A DNA stretch of 64,000 bases from assembly GCA_052066835.1 (NCBI GenBank), contig JBQHRJ010000007.1, one strand, 5' to 3'. Position 1 is the stretch's first letter. Every line of letters begins with the position of its first letter. A program made the translations under genes and the position numbers. This document shows, one piece after another, positions 9,224 through 17,683 of this stretch. The notes below the pieces were generated by a model. That model worked only from the letters and a program-made list of their open reading frames with translations. It ran no database searches and was not told the origin of the DNA. The DNA is from UBA2821 sp902763335. GTDB taxonomy: Bacteria > Bacillota > Clostridia > Lachnospirales > Lachnospiraceae.

Positions 9224-9919
9224 CTACGAATTGTCTTTTACAAATTTATATCCAATGCCATGTACTGTTAAAATGTATTTCGGTTCACTTCTATTTGGTT
9301 CAATCTTCTGTCTTATTTTTTTTATGTGAGAATCTATGGTTCTGTCATACCCTTCATATAATCCACCTAATGCACATTCAATCAGTTGCTCCCTTGTAAA
9401 AACCCTGCCTGGAAACTGTATCATTTTTGTAAATATCTCATACTCTATTGGCGTGAAATGGATTTCTTCTGTTCCCTTTCTTACTATACGACAATCTAAG
9501 TTTACCTCGAAATCATCCCATGCAATCAGATTTTTATCCGTTTCCGTCCCTCTAAATCTTCTTAATACTGCATCTACCCTCGCCACAATGACTTTGGGGC
9601 TAAAAGGCTTTGTGACATAATCGTCTGCACCAAAAGAAAGCCCATCAATGATATCATCATCCTGCACCTTAGCTGTCAACATAATTATTGGTAAAGAGCT
9701 TTTCCATTTTTCACGTATGATATTACAGACTTCTTTGCCGGATATATCCGGTAACATCCAATCCAGGATCATCAGGCTGATATTTTCCGACTTGGCATGT
9801 TTTAGTGCACTTTCTCCATCATATGCAACTTCCACCAGATATCCGGCTTTTGTTAAATATGCCGCCAATACCTCTGTAATTTTAAGTTCATCATCAACAA
9901 TTAAAATTGTCTCCTGCAT
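9224..9919 (-). CDS. OmpR/PhoB-family response regulator
   Basis: This 231-residue regulator has a receiver domain with acidic pocket D9-D10, phosphorylation site D53, T82 and K104 (VTKPFSP), followed by a winged-helix DNA-binding domain (about 130-228, RTIDSHIKKIRQKI and HGIGYKF). It follows the NlpC/P60 gene by 56 bases and is followed by its kinase. OmpR-type regulators usually bind direct repeats with about 10-11 bp period, and such repeats occur at three promoters in this region, including the one upstream of its own operon. Autoregulation and control of the SPFH operon are therefore likely. Confidence 0.9.
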   Translation of the reverse strand: MQETILIVDDELKITEVLAAYLTKAGYLVEVAYDGESALKHAKSENISLMILDWMLPDISGKEVCNIIREKWKSSLPIIMLTAKVQDDDIIDGLSFGADDYVTKPFSPKVIVARVDAVLRRFRGTETDKNLIAWDDFEVNLDCRIVRKGTEEIHFTPIEYEIFTKMIQFPGRVFTREQLIECALGGLYEGYDRTIDSHIKKIRQKIEPNRSEPKYILTVHGIGYKFVKDNS

Positions 9920-9975
9920 ATTTAAAATTCACTCCTTCCATCAGGGAATTGACAGTAACCTATATCATTTTTTAA

Positions 9976-11253
9976 CTAAATAATTCGTCTAATACCCAAA
10001 ATCGGACTATAGTTTACGTCTGATGTTTTTATTCCTCCTTCAGGGTATGGTTTTGAATTTGAAGCATGTACAAGCTGGTTATTTCCCATATAAATTCCAA
10101 TATGTCCTGAATACCATACTAAATCTCCGGGCTGTGCAGATGTAATATCAGCTACTGCACTTCCACTCTTTCCCTGAGCTCCTGAAGTTCTTGGCAATGA
10201 TATGCCAAAATTTGCATAGACACTCTGTACAAATCCGGAGCAGTCTGCACCATTTGTCAGACTTGTTCCACCATACACATATGGATTTCCAACAAACTGT
10301 ACTGCATAATCTACAATTTTCTGTCCCAATTCTGCATTGGAATTATCCGTAGTATATGTCTGTGAAACTGTTCCTGCCTGTCCTTCATTTCCCTTTTTAT
10401 TTACTGCCGCATTTGCTGCAGCTATTGCTTTTTCACGTTCTTCTCTTTCCTTTTTTAAACGTGCCTCTTCTTCTTCCTTTGATTCTGCGTATACGTTTTC
10501 CGTATATAACTCTACATAATCAAGTGAAACATATCCTTCGCCTTCTTCTACCGATACCTTAGCAAAACCTTCTGTCAATTCCAAAACCTGTAATAAGTCT
10601 CCATCCGGAACCAAACCTAAGACCTTTGCCTCTGTGGATGGTTCCATTCTTACCTTTAGAGTCGTTGTGTTAACTCTTGCCATCTTTATACCAACCTCTT
10701 CCGCTTTATTAATTGCGGCTTCACCAGTCAGCACATACTCTGATTTTACATATCCTTTCGCTTTTCCAGACTCTATATAAAACCAATCATCACTTATCTC
10801 TATAATATTTCCAACAGAATCATCATATAATTTACCCACAATTTCTGATTCTGTGTTTGGTTCCTGACGTATGTTCACATAATCATTAACATCCGCTACA
10901 ATTAAGCTTCCAATCAAAGAAAACGGCTCCGGCTCATTTTCTGAATCAGGAGTTTCTAACTGCTGTTCCTCAGCAGTTGTAACAACCGGTATATCATTCT
11001 CGACGATTTCCGGCTCTTCGCTACTGTCATCAGCAGAATTTTCCGCTAATATACTTTCTTCAACTGTATTTTCCAACTCATCCGTGCTTGCCGGTAAATC
11101 ATCCTCCAGCTTAATACTTCTGGCTTCCACCGCTGATTCTGTAGATACATTCTCTACAAATTCCATTTTTTGTGAATCTTCGTCTTTTGCAAATCCTAAC
11201 AAACATATACCCATCAAGCTAAATGCTATTGCTACACTTATTTTTTTCTTCAT
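9976..11253 (-). CDS. Secreted NlpC/P60 peptidoglycan hydrolase with SH3b domains
   Basis: This exported protein of about 425 residues has a signal peptide (MKKKISVAIAFSLMGICLLGFA). An acidic Glu/Ser-rich linker (about 30-110) and two bacterial SH3 domains (about 110-170 and 185-245, NIRQEPNTESEIVG and KVRMEPSTEAKVLG) follow. After an Ala/Lys/Glu-rich helix comes a C-terminal NlpC/P60 domain (about 305-425). The catalytic triad is visible: Cys338 in ADCSGFV, His384 in SGHIGIYMG and His396 in VHASN. The start at 11253 fits GGAG seven bases upstream better than 11265. It is the first gene of the two-component operon, so the sensor is made together with a cell-wall cutting enzyme. Confidence 0.88.
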   Translation of the reverse strand: MKKKISVAIAFSLMGICLLGFAKDEDSQKMEFVENVSTESAVEARSIKLEDDLPASTDELENTVEESILAENSADDSSEEPEIVENDIPVVTTAEEQQLETPDSENEPEPFSLIGSLIVADVNDYVNIRQEPNTESEIVGKLYDDSVGNIIEISDDWFYIESGKAKGYVKSEYVLTGEAAINKAEEVGIKMARVNTTTLKVRMEPSTEAKVLGLVPDGDLLQVLELTEGFAKVSVEEGEGYVSLDYVELYTENVYAESKEEEEARLKKEREEREKAIAAANAAVNKKGNEGQAGTVSQTYTTDNSNAELGQKIVDYAVQFVGNPYVYGGTSLTNGADCSGFVQSVYANFGISLPRTSGAQGKSGSAVADITSAQPGDLVWYSGHIGIYMGNNQLVHASNSKPYPEGGIKTSDVNYSPILGIRRII

Positions 11254-11297
11254 TTCTGTCTCCATTCTTATCTCTTCAAATGTTACAAACTTGTTAC

Positions 11298-11331
11298 ATG
11301 ATAATTCATAAATGTGAAGAAATTATGGAGA
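11298..11331 (-). promoter_or_regulatory. Response-regulator-type promoter P3 of the NlpC-RR-HK operon
   Basis: On the minus strand TCTCCATA (11324-11331), 3 nt, TCTTCACA (11313-11320), 9 nt and TATCAT (11298-11303). The second repeat is degenerate but the 11-bp period and the 9-nt gap to the -10 are identical to P1 and P2. This places the regulator's own operon under the same signal. Confidence 0.6.
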
Positions 11332-11350
11332 TTTAGAATTTAGTCCATTT

Positions 11351-12229
11351 TCACACTATGTTCCACGATATAAAATCATAAAACTCAGTATGTAATTGGC
11401 GCATTTCCTGTGGTGCATTCATGGAGTGTTCATACATGAATTTATGTCCGAATTTACTTTTAAATACAGCACTTAAAATAATTGTAAAAACCCATGTCGG
11501 GCATATCATAAACAAATAAAATTTGAATGGTGACAATATTTTATGCTTTGCCAAAATCTTGAAATTGTCTTTCATCTGTTTCGCAGTTTTTTTCATTATC
11601 GCCTTGTTCTCATATACAGTTTCAGGCGAACTACTCATATAATACGCATCCGCAATAGGCACTACCATACCCAAATGAGAAATTTGCCAGTTGTGCATAT
11701 CAGATACAATTTGATATGGAATATGACTTTTCCGGAATATTTCAGCCAACTCTGCAATCCTATCGGTTTTGCGTTTACTAATTTCTCCAAAGGTAGTGGG
11801 CTGGATAATTTTGGGCGTAAGTGAGGCATTCAATATGCCATTATCTATACTGCCTCCTGCACCGGGGAACGCAGGAATAAGTCTGTTTACCCCACAAATT
11901 TTTTCAAGTTCTTCGTATTTTTCAAGTGTATTCACCATAGTAACAATATTAGGACTTTTATTACTTTTCAATTCACATAGAGCCTGTTTCAACTGCTCTG
12001 TTCGCACAGGTAAAAATATATAATCATATTTATCGCTATCTTCAAGTCTATCGATAACAGTTATATTTGCTATTTCTACCTTCCCCTTTTTATAATATCG
12101 CAAACCATTATTTGATAAATCTGTAAGTCTTTTTCCTCTTGCCAAAACAGTAACACCATATCCGACCTCAGACATAAGTACCGCATAAATACTGCCAATA
12201 ACTCCTGCTCCGTATACAAGAATTCTCAC
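11351..12229 (-). CDS. Ketopantoate reductase (ApbA/PanE)-family oxidoreductase
   Basis: This 292-residue NAD(P)-dependent reductase has an N-terminal Rossmann motif (MRILVYGAGVIGSIYAVLMS, GxGxxG) and the 6-phosphogluconate-dehydrogenase-like helical C-terminal half of the ApbA family. The start is GTG at 12229 behind GGGGTG. True PanE makes pantoate for coenzyme A, but many family members of this kind have unknown substrates and this copy lies at the end of a metal-efflux operon, so I do not assign panE. It is 48 bases after the ATC-hydrolase-family gene. Membrane-like residues near 240-262 (FYLFMICPTWVFTIILSAVF) are unusual. Confidence 0.75.
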   Translation of the reverse strand: MRILVYGAGVIGSIYAVLMSEVGYGVTVLARGKRLTDLSNNGLRYYKKGKVEIANITVIDRLEDSDKYDYIFLPVRTEQLKQALCELKSNKSPNIVTMVNTLEKYEELEKICGVNRLIPAFPGAGGSIDNGILNASLTPKIIQPTTFGEISKRKTDRIAELAEIFRKSHIPYQIVSDMHNWQISHLGMVVPIADAYYMSSSPETVYENKAIMKKTAKQMKDNFKILAKHKILSPFKFYLFMICPTWVFTIILSAVFKSKFGHKFMYEHSMNAPQEMRQLHTEFYDFISWNIV

Positions 12230-12277
12230 TTTATATTCACCCCAATCAAAATTTACTGCTCTAATATAAAATATGAA

Positions 12278-12940
12278 TCATTTTCTATCCTCAAATCCTC
12301 TATCCGGATTCCATTCACAACTTCCACCTATGATGAAACGACAATTACAACACTCATTACCATCTCCCAAGGTTTTCGTTCTTTCAAACCCACAATGGAG
12401 TCTGTCTGCAAACAAATAATCCATCCTGCACAAATACGGAAACATTCCGTCAGCATCAAAATCTCTTGCAAGTTTTTTTAATCCACAACTCAGTACATCT
12501 ATTTCAAACACATTTTTAGATACATCTCTGTATGCAATGCTCCAATCATATGGATGCAGTTCTCCTGATGACTGTTTTGCCATATGCCCTGATGACTTTT
12601 TTCTAAATGAAGAATAATATATCTTTCCATATACTTTGCGAGCAAAATCTGGCAATGCACTTATCATTTTATCATTGATGAGCCATATACATTCCCCCGC
12701 CTCTTTATCCGTAAAACCCAATTCTTTGAGTGCCTTATACCAGGCTATGTAACAGGGTGCAAATTCATAACTTGACGAGAAAATACTGTTGCCTATCTTT
12801 GGTATCTTGGGTAATATTTCATCTATATTTCTTTCTGATTCTTCCGCAAACTTCTCCCATATGTCTTTTCCATATTTTTTTATAAAGGATGAACGAGCAC
12901 ATTTCATGGAAAATATATAAAATATTTTACTGATTTTCAT
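12278..12940 (-). CDS. L-2-amino-thiazoline-4-carboxylate (ATC) hydrolase-family protein
   Basis: This 220-residue protein resembles the ATC-hydrolase family, named after a Pseudomonas enzyme in conversion of a thiazoline to cysteine. The pattern is an N-terminal helical region (AWYKALKELGFTDKEAGECIW) and a C-terminal half with conserved Cys and His (DADGMFPYLCRMDYLFAD, CNCRFIIGGSC). Most clostridial members have no tested function, and the Cys-rich tail could bind a metal. It overlaps the methyltransferase gene by 14 bases, so the two are translationally coupled. The start follows AAGGGAG. Confidence 0.7.
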   Translation of the reverse strand: MKISKIFYIFSMKCARSSFIKKYGKDIWEKFAEESERNIDEILPKIPKIGNSIFSSSYEFAPCYIAWYKALKELGFTDKEAGECIWLINDKMISALPDFARKVYGKIYYSSFRKKSSGHMAKQSSGELHPYDWSIAYRDVSKNVFEIDVLSCGLKKLARDFDADGMFPYLCRMDYLFADRLHCGFERTKTLGDGNECCNCRFIIGGSCEWNPDRGFEDRK

Positions 12941-13550
12941 TGTTCTCTCCCTTCACTGCAACACCTTGATACAAAAATCCTGCCAAAAAGGATGGCGTCA
13001 GATTTGCTTTAAATGTCTTTCTCTCTTTCCAAGAAAATCCCATTTTCTCAGCAACCTGAAAATAATCACGATTGATATTACATCCACATGCAAAAATTTT
13101 GAATAGTGGATTAAAAAGATTCTGCAGCTTTTGTATCACTTTATTGTCTGATTTTCCATGTTCCAATAATAACAATTGCCCACCCGGCTTAAGAACCCGA
13201 CTTATCTCTTTTAGTGTTGTCTCCATGCTATCCACAGAACATAGGCAAAAAGTGGATACTACTGTATCGAATGAATGATCTTCAAACTTCATATCTTCAC
13301 AATGGTAATCGTATAAATCCACCGCTACAGATTCACTATCTATCTTCCGTACATAGGAGTCAATTGCTGTAATTCTTTTAACACTATCAGGATAGCATTT
13401 CAAATTGCTTCCCATACCAATTCCTATTTCCAAAATGCTTCCATATGCATGAGTCAGAATTTCTTTTCTATAATTGTATATAGCAGTTTTTCCCAAGCTC
13501 ATATTCATAAGCTTGGGAAAAACTTTATTTTGATAAAACTCTTTTATCAT
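12927..13550 (-). CDS. Class I SAM-dependent methyltransferase
   Basis: This protein of about 207 residues has a Rossmann-type methyltransferase fold: motif I ILEIGIGMGSNLKCY (about 40-54), an acidic residue ending strand 2 (ITAIDSY), a post-motif DTVVSTFCLCSVDS and LKPGGQLLLLEHG. It belongs to the UbiE/phospholipid methyltransferase-like group; the substrate is unknown. The ATG at 13550 directly follows the stop of the DUF6064 gene (TGAAATG) and fits GGAG ten bases away; open frame extends to 13616 without support. Its place in a metal operon raises methylation of a metal(loid) or lipid as possibilities, which is inference only. Confidence 0.75.
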   Translation of the reverse strand: MIKEFYQNKVFPKLMNMSLGKTAIYNYRKEILTHAYGSILEIGIGMGSNLKCYPDSVKRITAIDSYVRKIDSESVAVDLYDYHCEDMKFEDHSFDTVVSTFCLCSVDSMETTLKEISRVLKPGGQLLLLEHGKSDNKVIQKLQNLFNPLFKIFACGCNINRDYFQVAEKMGFSWKERKTFKANLTPSFLAGFLYQGVAVKGENNENQ

Positions 13551-13551
13551 T

Positions 13552-14190
13552 TCATTCATTCTCCGTTTTTTCTTCAACATCCACAGACTCATTCCCTTTT
13601 TGCTGTCTAAATTCATTTATTATTAATACAATTCCATATATACCGCAAATCAGAAGAATCAAATCTTCATAGGCATTGAACATCATAGATTTTACACCTG
13701 TCAATCCCCACGCAGTCAACAGTGTAAGCAGTAATTTATTCTTTTTCCTGTACCCTGCATACACTACTATACTCAGACTGATAATTGGACATGGCATAAT
13801 ATACGTTGCCATCTGCGGAAATTTTCCACCAAGTAAAATTGAAATTACCGGATATAGCAGGTAAAGAAGTAACAGGAACATTTGGAAGAAGTTTGGCTTT
13901 TCAAGCTTATCCTCCTTGTTACGGTAGCTTTCATATAGAAACAGAATACCTGAAATCATAAACAATGGTAGTGCAAAATATTGTTGAATAGGCTCTGTTC
14001 CATAGCACACATAAAAAGCTACTCCTATAAACAGATTCGCAATTCCCAATGAAAGCTTTGCCGCCCATTTCACTTTACCGATATAAGATAATATGATTCC
14101 CAAAATTATCAGAACAAATAATACCGCCTGCATCATCCATGTCTGCAAGTTGTAATTGCCAATTACGCCCCAAAATGTTTGTGTGTTCAT
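13552..14190 (-). CDS. DUF6064-like integral membrane protein
   Basis: This 212-residue protein is almost entirely membrane-embedded, with about seven hydrophobic segments. The N-terminus (FWGVIGNYNLQTWMMQAV) matches the FxxYNxxxWxxQ pattern I remember for DUF6064 proteins. The C-terminus is a short charged tail (EKTENE). A GGGAGGG site precedes the ATG. It lies between the ArsR regulator (28 bases) and the methyltransferase (overlapping). Function is unknown; as a member of a metal-responsive operon it could be a small-solute or metal permease. Confidence 0.65.
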   Translation of the reverse strand: MNTQTFWGVIGNYNLQTWMMQAVLFVLIILGIILSYIGKVKWAAKLSLGIANLFIGVAFYVCYGTEPIQQYFALPLFMISGILFLYESYRNKEDKLEKPNFFQMFLLLLYLLYPVISILLGGKFPQMATYIMPCPIISLSIVVYAGYRKKNKLLLTLLTAWGLTGVKSMMFNAYEDLILLICGIYGIVLIINEFRQQKGNESVDVEEKTENE

Positions 14191-14218
14191 GAATTTCCCT
14201 CCCCCATTTGACTTATTC

Positions 14219-14491
14219 TCATCCCTTTCCTACATCTAATAGTTGTAAGAAAGCATAATCTGAGACAGAATACAATGCTCGTTTTCCATCTTTACGGCAC
14301 TTAACCACCTTTTTCGCTCTAAGAAGATTAAGCTGATGTGAAACTGCTGATTGTGTCATATTCAACTGGAATGCTAAATCATTTACACATACTTCATCCC
14401 TACCCAATACGCGGATAATTTTTATCCGCGTAGGATTTCCTAATAATCTGAAGATTTCAGCTATTTTTTCTGTATCCTCCTGCGAAATCAT
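14219..14491 (-). CDS. ArsR/SmtB-family metalloregulator
   Basis: This 90-residue winged-helix repressor has the family layout: LLGNPTRIKIIRVLG, then VCVNDLAFQLNMTQSAVSHQLNLLRAKKVV as recognition helix and a beta wing with RKDGKRALYSV. One Cys (EVCVNDL) occupies the place of the metal-binding box in some members. It overlaps the P-type ATPase stop by 4 bases (ATGA), so it is co-translated with the pump it probably controls. The inverted TTAAAC motifs upstream of the operon are the likely target. It is a second regulator besides the ArsR-AraC fusion. Confidence 0.88.
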   Translation of the reverse strand: MISQEDTEKIAEIFRLLGNPTRIKIIRVLGRDEVCVNDLAFQLNMTQSAVSHQLNLLRAKKVVKCRKDGKRALYSVSDYAFLQLLDVGKG

Positions 14492-16371
14492 AATTTCTTA
14501 ACCTTCAATGCCCTAATTGCATTCAAAACTGCAATTATCATGACACCAACATCTGCAAAAATTGCAAACCACATATTGGCTATTCCCAGGGCACCAAGAC
14601 CGAGGCAGGCAAACTTAACCACAAGAGCCAACACAATATTCTGATAAACAATGCGGAGGCACTTTCTTGAAATCTGAATACCCTGTGCAATTTTCAACGG
14701 GTCATCATCCATTAATACCACATCGGCTGCTTCGATTGCTGCATCCGAACCCATAGCTCCCATTGCAATTCCAATATCTGCTCTGGAAAGTACCGGGGCA
14801 TCATTGATACCATCACCAACAAATGCCAACACTTCTTTACCGCTTTTTTGTTCCAGTAATCTTTCTACTTCCGTCACCTTATCCCCGGGCAACAGTTCAC
14901 TGTGAATTTCATCTACTGAAAGATCAGCACCCACTTTATCAGCAACCTTTTTTGCATCTCCCGTCAGCATAACTGTTTTTTTAACACCGGCTTTTTTTAG
15001 CTCTGCAATCGCTTTTTTGGAATTCGGTTTTTCCACATCAGAAATTACAATGTGCCCGGCATATTCATTATCAATAGCAACATGAATAATGGTTCCTACG
15101 CTGTGACATTCCTTTGCCTTAATGCCAAGTTTATTCATCAGCTTCATGTTTCCTGCAGCGACTTTTTTCTGATCAACTGTCGCAACAATTCCATGACCAC
15201 TAATCTCTTCAATATCCGTAACACGATTGCGGTCTATCTCTTTTCCATATGCCTTCTGAAGACTTTTACTGATTGGATGTGAAGAAGAACATTCGGCAAG
15301 TGCCGCATATTCCAAGAGCTTCGCATCTTCCATTTCATTGTGATGAATTCCATTTACTTCAAAAACACCCTTTGTCAAAGTACCTGTTTTGTCAAATACC
15401 ACAATAGCTGTTTTGGACAGAGTTTCCATATAATTAGAACCCTTGATCAAAACTCCCGCTTTGCTGGCTCCACCGATTCCTGCAAAGAAACTAAGAGGAA
15501 TACTAATAACCAGTGCACATGGACAACTGATAACCAGGAACGTCAACGCTCTGTATATCCACTCGGTCCACCCAGCCGGATTTCCCATAATAAGATTGAT
15601 AACTGGTGGAAGAACAGCTAATGCTAATGCAGCATAACAAACTGCCGGGGTATATACCTTTGCAAATTTGGAAATAAAGTTTTCCGATTTGGACTTTCTT
15701 GAACTGGATTCTTCCACAAGCTCTAAAATTTTTGATACGGTAGATTCTCCAAACTCCTTCGTGGTTTGTATTCTGATAACTCCCGTCATATTGATACACC
15801 CACTGATCACTTCGTCACCAAGTCCTGCCTCACGGGGTAAACTTTCCCCTGTTAATGCACTTGTATTTAAAGACGAAGAACCCTCAACAATTGTTCCATC
15901 GATTGGCACCTTTTCTCCCGGCTGTACTACAATAATACTGCCAACGGTAACTTCATCCGGGTCTACACGTACTAACTTTCCATCCTGCTCAATATTGGCA
16001 TAATCGGGACGAATATCCATAAGTGCCGATATATTCTTTCTGCTCTTTCCCACAGCGTAGCTTTGGAATAATTCTCCAATCTGATAGAAAAGCATAACTG
16101 CTATCGCTTCATTGAAATCACCACTCTTTTCATAGAAAGCCAATACAATAGCTCCGACTGTTGCTACAGCCATCAGGAAATTCTCGTCAAATACCTGACC
16201 ATTCAGAATTCCTTTTCCCGCCTTCTTCAATATGTCATATCCTATAACCAGATAAGTAACCAAATATAAGCTCATTGCCAATACATTATTTAGTGGCAGC
16301 ATATTTACGCCTATAAGAAGAACAGTTGCAATAATAATTCTATATAGCATTTTCTTCTGTTTCTTGTTCAT
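14488..16371 (-). CDS. cadA: Heavy-metal P1B-type ATPase (CadA/ZntA-like)
   Basis: This export pump of about 627 residues has the P1B core: CPC metal motif in helix 6 (SCPCALVISIP, about residue 284), phosphorylation motif DKTGTLT (about 325), SSSHPIS with the HP motif, TGD and GDGINDAPVLSRADIG. It has no N-terminal HMA domain; that domain is encoded separately by the preceding gene. CPC with a late-helix Asp (FADVGVMIIA) fits zinc/cadmium/lead pumps, so the cadA symbol is by similarity only. The ATG at 16371 follows TTGGAGG; the frame to 16410 is an artefact of length. Second gene of the metal operon. Confidence 0.9.
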   Translation of the reverse strand: MNKKQKKMLYRIIIATVLLIGVNMLPLNNVLAMSLYLVTYLVIGYDILKKAGKGILNGQVFDENFLMAVATVGAIVLAFYEKSGDFNEAIAVMLFYQIGELFQSYAVGKSRKNISALMDIRPDYANIEQDGKLVRVDPDEVTVGSIIVVQPGEKVPIDGTIVEGSSSLNTSALTGESLPREAGLGDEVISGCINMTGVIRIQTTKEFGESTVSKILELVEESSSRKSKSENFISKFAKVYTPAVCYAALALAVLPPVINLIMGNPAGWTEWIYRALTFLVISCPCALVISIPLSFFAGIGGASKAGVLIKGSNYMETLSKTAIVVFDKTGTLTKGVFEVNGIHHNEMEDAKLLEYAALAECSSSHPISKSLQKAYGKEIDRNRVTDIEEISGHGIVATVDQKKVAAGNMKLMNKLGIKAKECHSVGTIIHVAIDNEYAGHIVISDVEKPNSKKAIAELKKAGVKKTVMLTGDAKKVADKVGADLSVDEIHSELLPGDKVTEVERLLEQKSGKEVLAFVGDGINDAPVLSRADIGIAMGAMGSDAAIEAADVVLMDDDPLKIAQGIQISRKCLRIVYQNIVLALVVKFACLGLGALGIANMWFAIFADVGVMIIAVLNAIRALKVKKL

Positions 16372-16465
16372 GACAACATCCTCCAATTTAATATATATTG
16401 ATTTATTCATATGTTTTGTAAAAGGATACGCCCCTATTCATCGGGGCGTTTTGGGCATCAACCTT

Positions 16466-16684
16466 TTAAATCTCAATCTCACAATCAGGCTCTACTTTCT
16501 TGCACGCCTTAAGTACATCGTGCATAACCTTATCCTTATCCACGCCATCTTCAAATTCAATAATCATTTTCTGAGTCATAAAATTGACAGTTGCTGCCGC
16601 TACACCTTCTGTTTTTTTGGCTGCATCTTCCATTAAATTAGCACAGTTTGCACAATCAACTTCGATTTTATAAGTTTTCTTCAT
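16466..16684 (-). CDS. HMA-domain heavy-metal chaperone
   Basis: This 72-residue protein is a single heavy-metal-associated domain. The metal motif has the CxxC spacing (C11 and C14 in VDCANCANLM) but not the usual GMxC preface, and further Cys occur at the C-terminus (ACKKVEPDCE). The start at 16684 follows AAAGGA. It is the first gene of the efflux operon, 95 bases before the pump, and probably delivers metal to the ATPase, which lacks its own HMA domain. Confidence 0.85.
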   Translation of the reverse strand: MKKTYKIEVDCANCANLMEDAAKKTEGVAAATVNFMTQKMIIEFEDGVDKDKVMHDVLKACKKVEPDCEIEI

Positions 16685-16710
16685 TATAACCATTCCTTTC
16701 TTTTTTCAAC

Positions 16711-16728
16711 GTTTAAGCAGTTGTTTAA
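16711..16728. promoter_or_regulatory. Operator-like TTAAAC repeats at the efflux operon promoter
   Basis: On the minus strand TTAAAC occurs twice with 6 bases between (12-bp period), just downstream of the predicted transcription start of the efflux operon. The same hexamer forms the arms of the inverted repeat at 16829-16852, so both sites probably bind the ArsR-type regulators. Confidence 0.5.
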
Positions 16729-16741
16729 TTGTTATAGGCAT

Positions 16742-16770
16742 AGGATACCCAACCTATAAGCGAAAGTCAA
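16742..16770 (-). promoter_or_regulatory. Sigma-A-type promoter of the efflux operon
   Basis: On the minus strand -35 TTGACT (16765-16770), 17-bp spacer and -10 TATCCT (16742-16747). Transcription would begin near 16735 and run into the HMA gene through the TTAAAC repeats. Confidence 0.65.
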
Positions 16771-16828
16771 TGGTCTTTCCCTCATACCTTCCGTTTGGAC
16801 TATTATCATTTCCAAATGGATTATTTTA

Positions 16829-16873
16829 TTAAACAATTAAGTACTTGTTTAACTTTTGCTCCCATGTTACACT
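16829..16873 (+). promoter_or_regulatory. ArsR-type operator and promoter of the ArsR-AraC gene
   Basis: An inverted repeat (16829-16852) has TTAAACAA arms in a 24-bp frame. It overlaps -35 TTGTTT (16845-16850), which is followed by a 17-bp spacer and -10 TACACT (16868-16873). Binding here would block the regulator's own promoter, the usual ArsR arrangement. Confidence 0.6.
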
Positions 16874-16907
16874 ACTTTTACAAATATTTTTTAGGAGGAT
16901 TTTTGTA

Positions 16908-17645
16908 ATGGATAAGCCCCTTTTACCGCACCAGCACAATACCATCAACCATATCGAAGACTTAAAAAATACCGTTTCTAATCTCAATAATTTTTCTATT
17001 GTTGCAGATATGTTAAAATTGTTAGGAGACAGCAGCCGCATCCGTATCTTTTGGCTTCTATGCCACTGCGAAGAATGCGTTATCAATATTTCCTCTCTCG
17101 TGGATATGACAAGTCCTGCTGTATCACACCATTTGCGGCAACTAAAAGACAGGGGATTAATTGTCAGCAGACGTGACGGAAAAGAAGTCTATTACAAGGC
17201 TGCTGATACAGAAGAATGCCATCTGCTTCACATGACTGTTGAAAAAATTATGGAAATTTCCTGTCCTAAAAGTTTAGACAATCGTGAAAGAAACTGTACC
17301 TGCCAGACAGAGCAAAACTGCAACGAAGAACACCTGACCGCCATGCATGAAATCCACGAATACCTGATACAAAATCTTGACAAACGAATTACGATTGAAG
17401 ATTTAGCAAAGAAATTTCTGATGAATACCACTACCTTAAAAGAATTATTCAAAACAGTATATGGTACTTCTTTGGCTGCACACATGAAAGAACACCGTTT
17501 AAAAAAAGCCGCCGAGCTTCTTCGCAATACCGAAGAAAGTATTGCTGAGATTGCTCGTTCTGTCGGATACGAAAGTGCCAGCAAATTTTCTGCTGCTTTT
17601 AAGGATGAATATGGTAAGACTCCGAAAGATTATCGGAAAGAGTGA
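16908..17645 (+). CDS. ArsR-AraC fusion regulator
   Basis: This protein of about 245 residues joins two DNA-binding modules. Residues 20-115 are an ArsR winged helix (LGDSSRIRIFWLL, MTSPAVSHHLRQLKDRGLI, RRDGKEVYYKA) with a Cys cluster CHCEEC before the recognition helix. A Cys-rich linker (NCTCQTEQNC, about 132-141) leads to a C-terminal AraC-type double helix-turn-helix (about 150-245, ITIEDLAKKFLMNTTTLKELF and IAEIARSVGYESASKFSAAF). The ATG at 16908 follows TAGGAGG; the frame back to 16845 runs through the operator and is not used. Transcribed away from the efflux operon, it is probably a metal-sensing regulator of it. Confidence 0.85.
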   Translation: MDKPLLPHQHNTINHIEDLKNTVSNLNNFSIVADMLKLLGDSSRIRIFWLLCHCEECVINISSLVDMTSPAVSHHLRQLKDRGLIVSRRDGKEVYYKAADTEECHLLHMTVEKIMEISCPKSLDNRERNCTCQTEQNCNEEHLTAMHEIHEYLIQNLDKRITIEDLAKKFLMNTTTLKELFKTVYGTSLAAHMKEHRLKKAAELLRNTEESIAEIARSVGYESASKFSAAFKDEYGKTPKDYRKE

Positions 17646-17683
17646 TAGATATTTCAAAAAAACCAAAAGCTTACAATAAAAAG

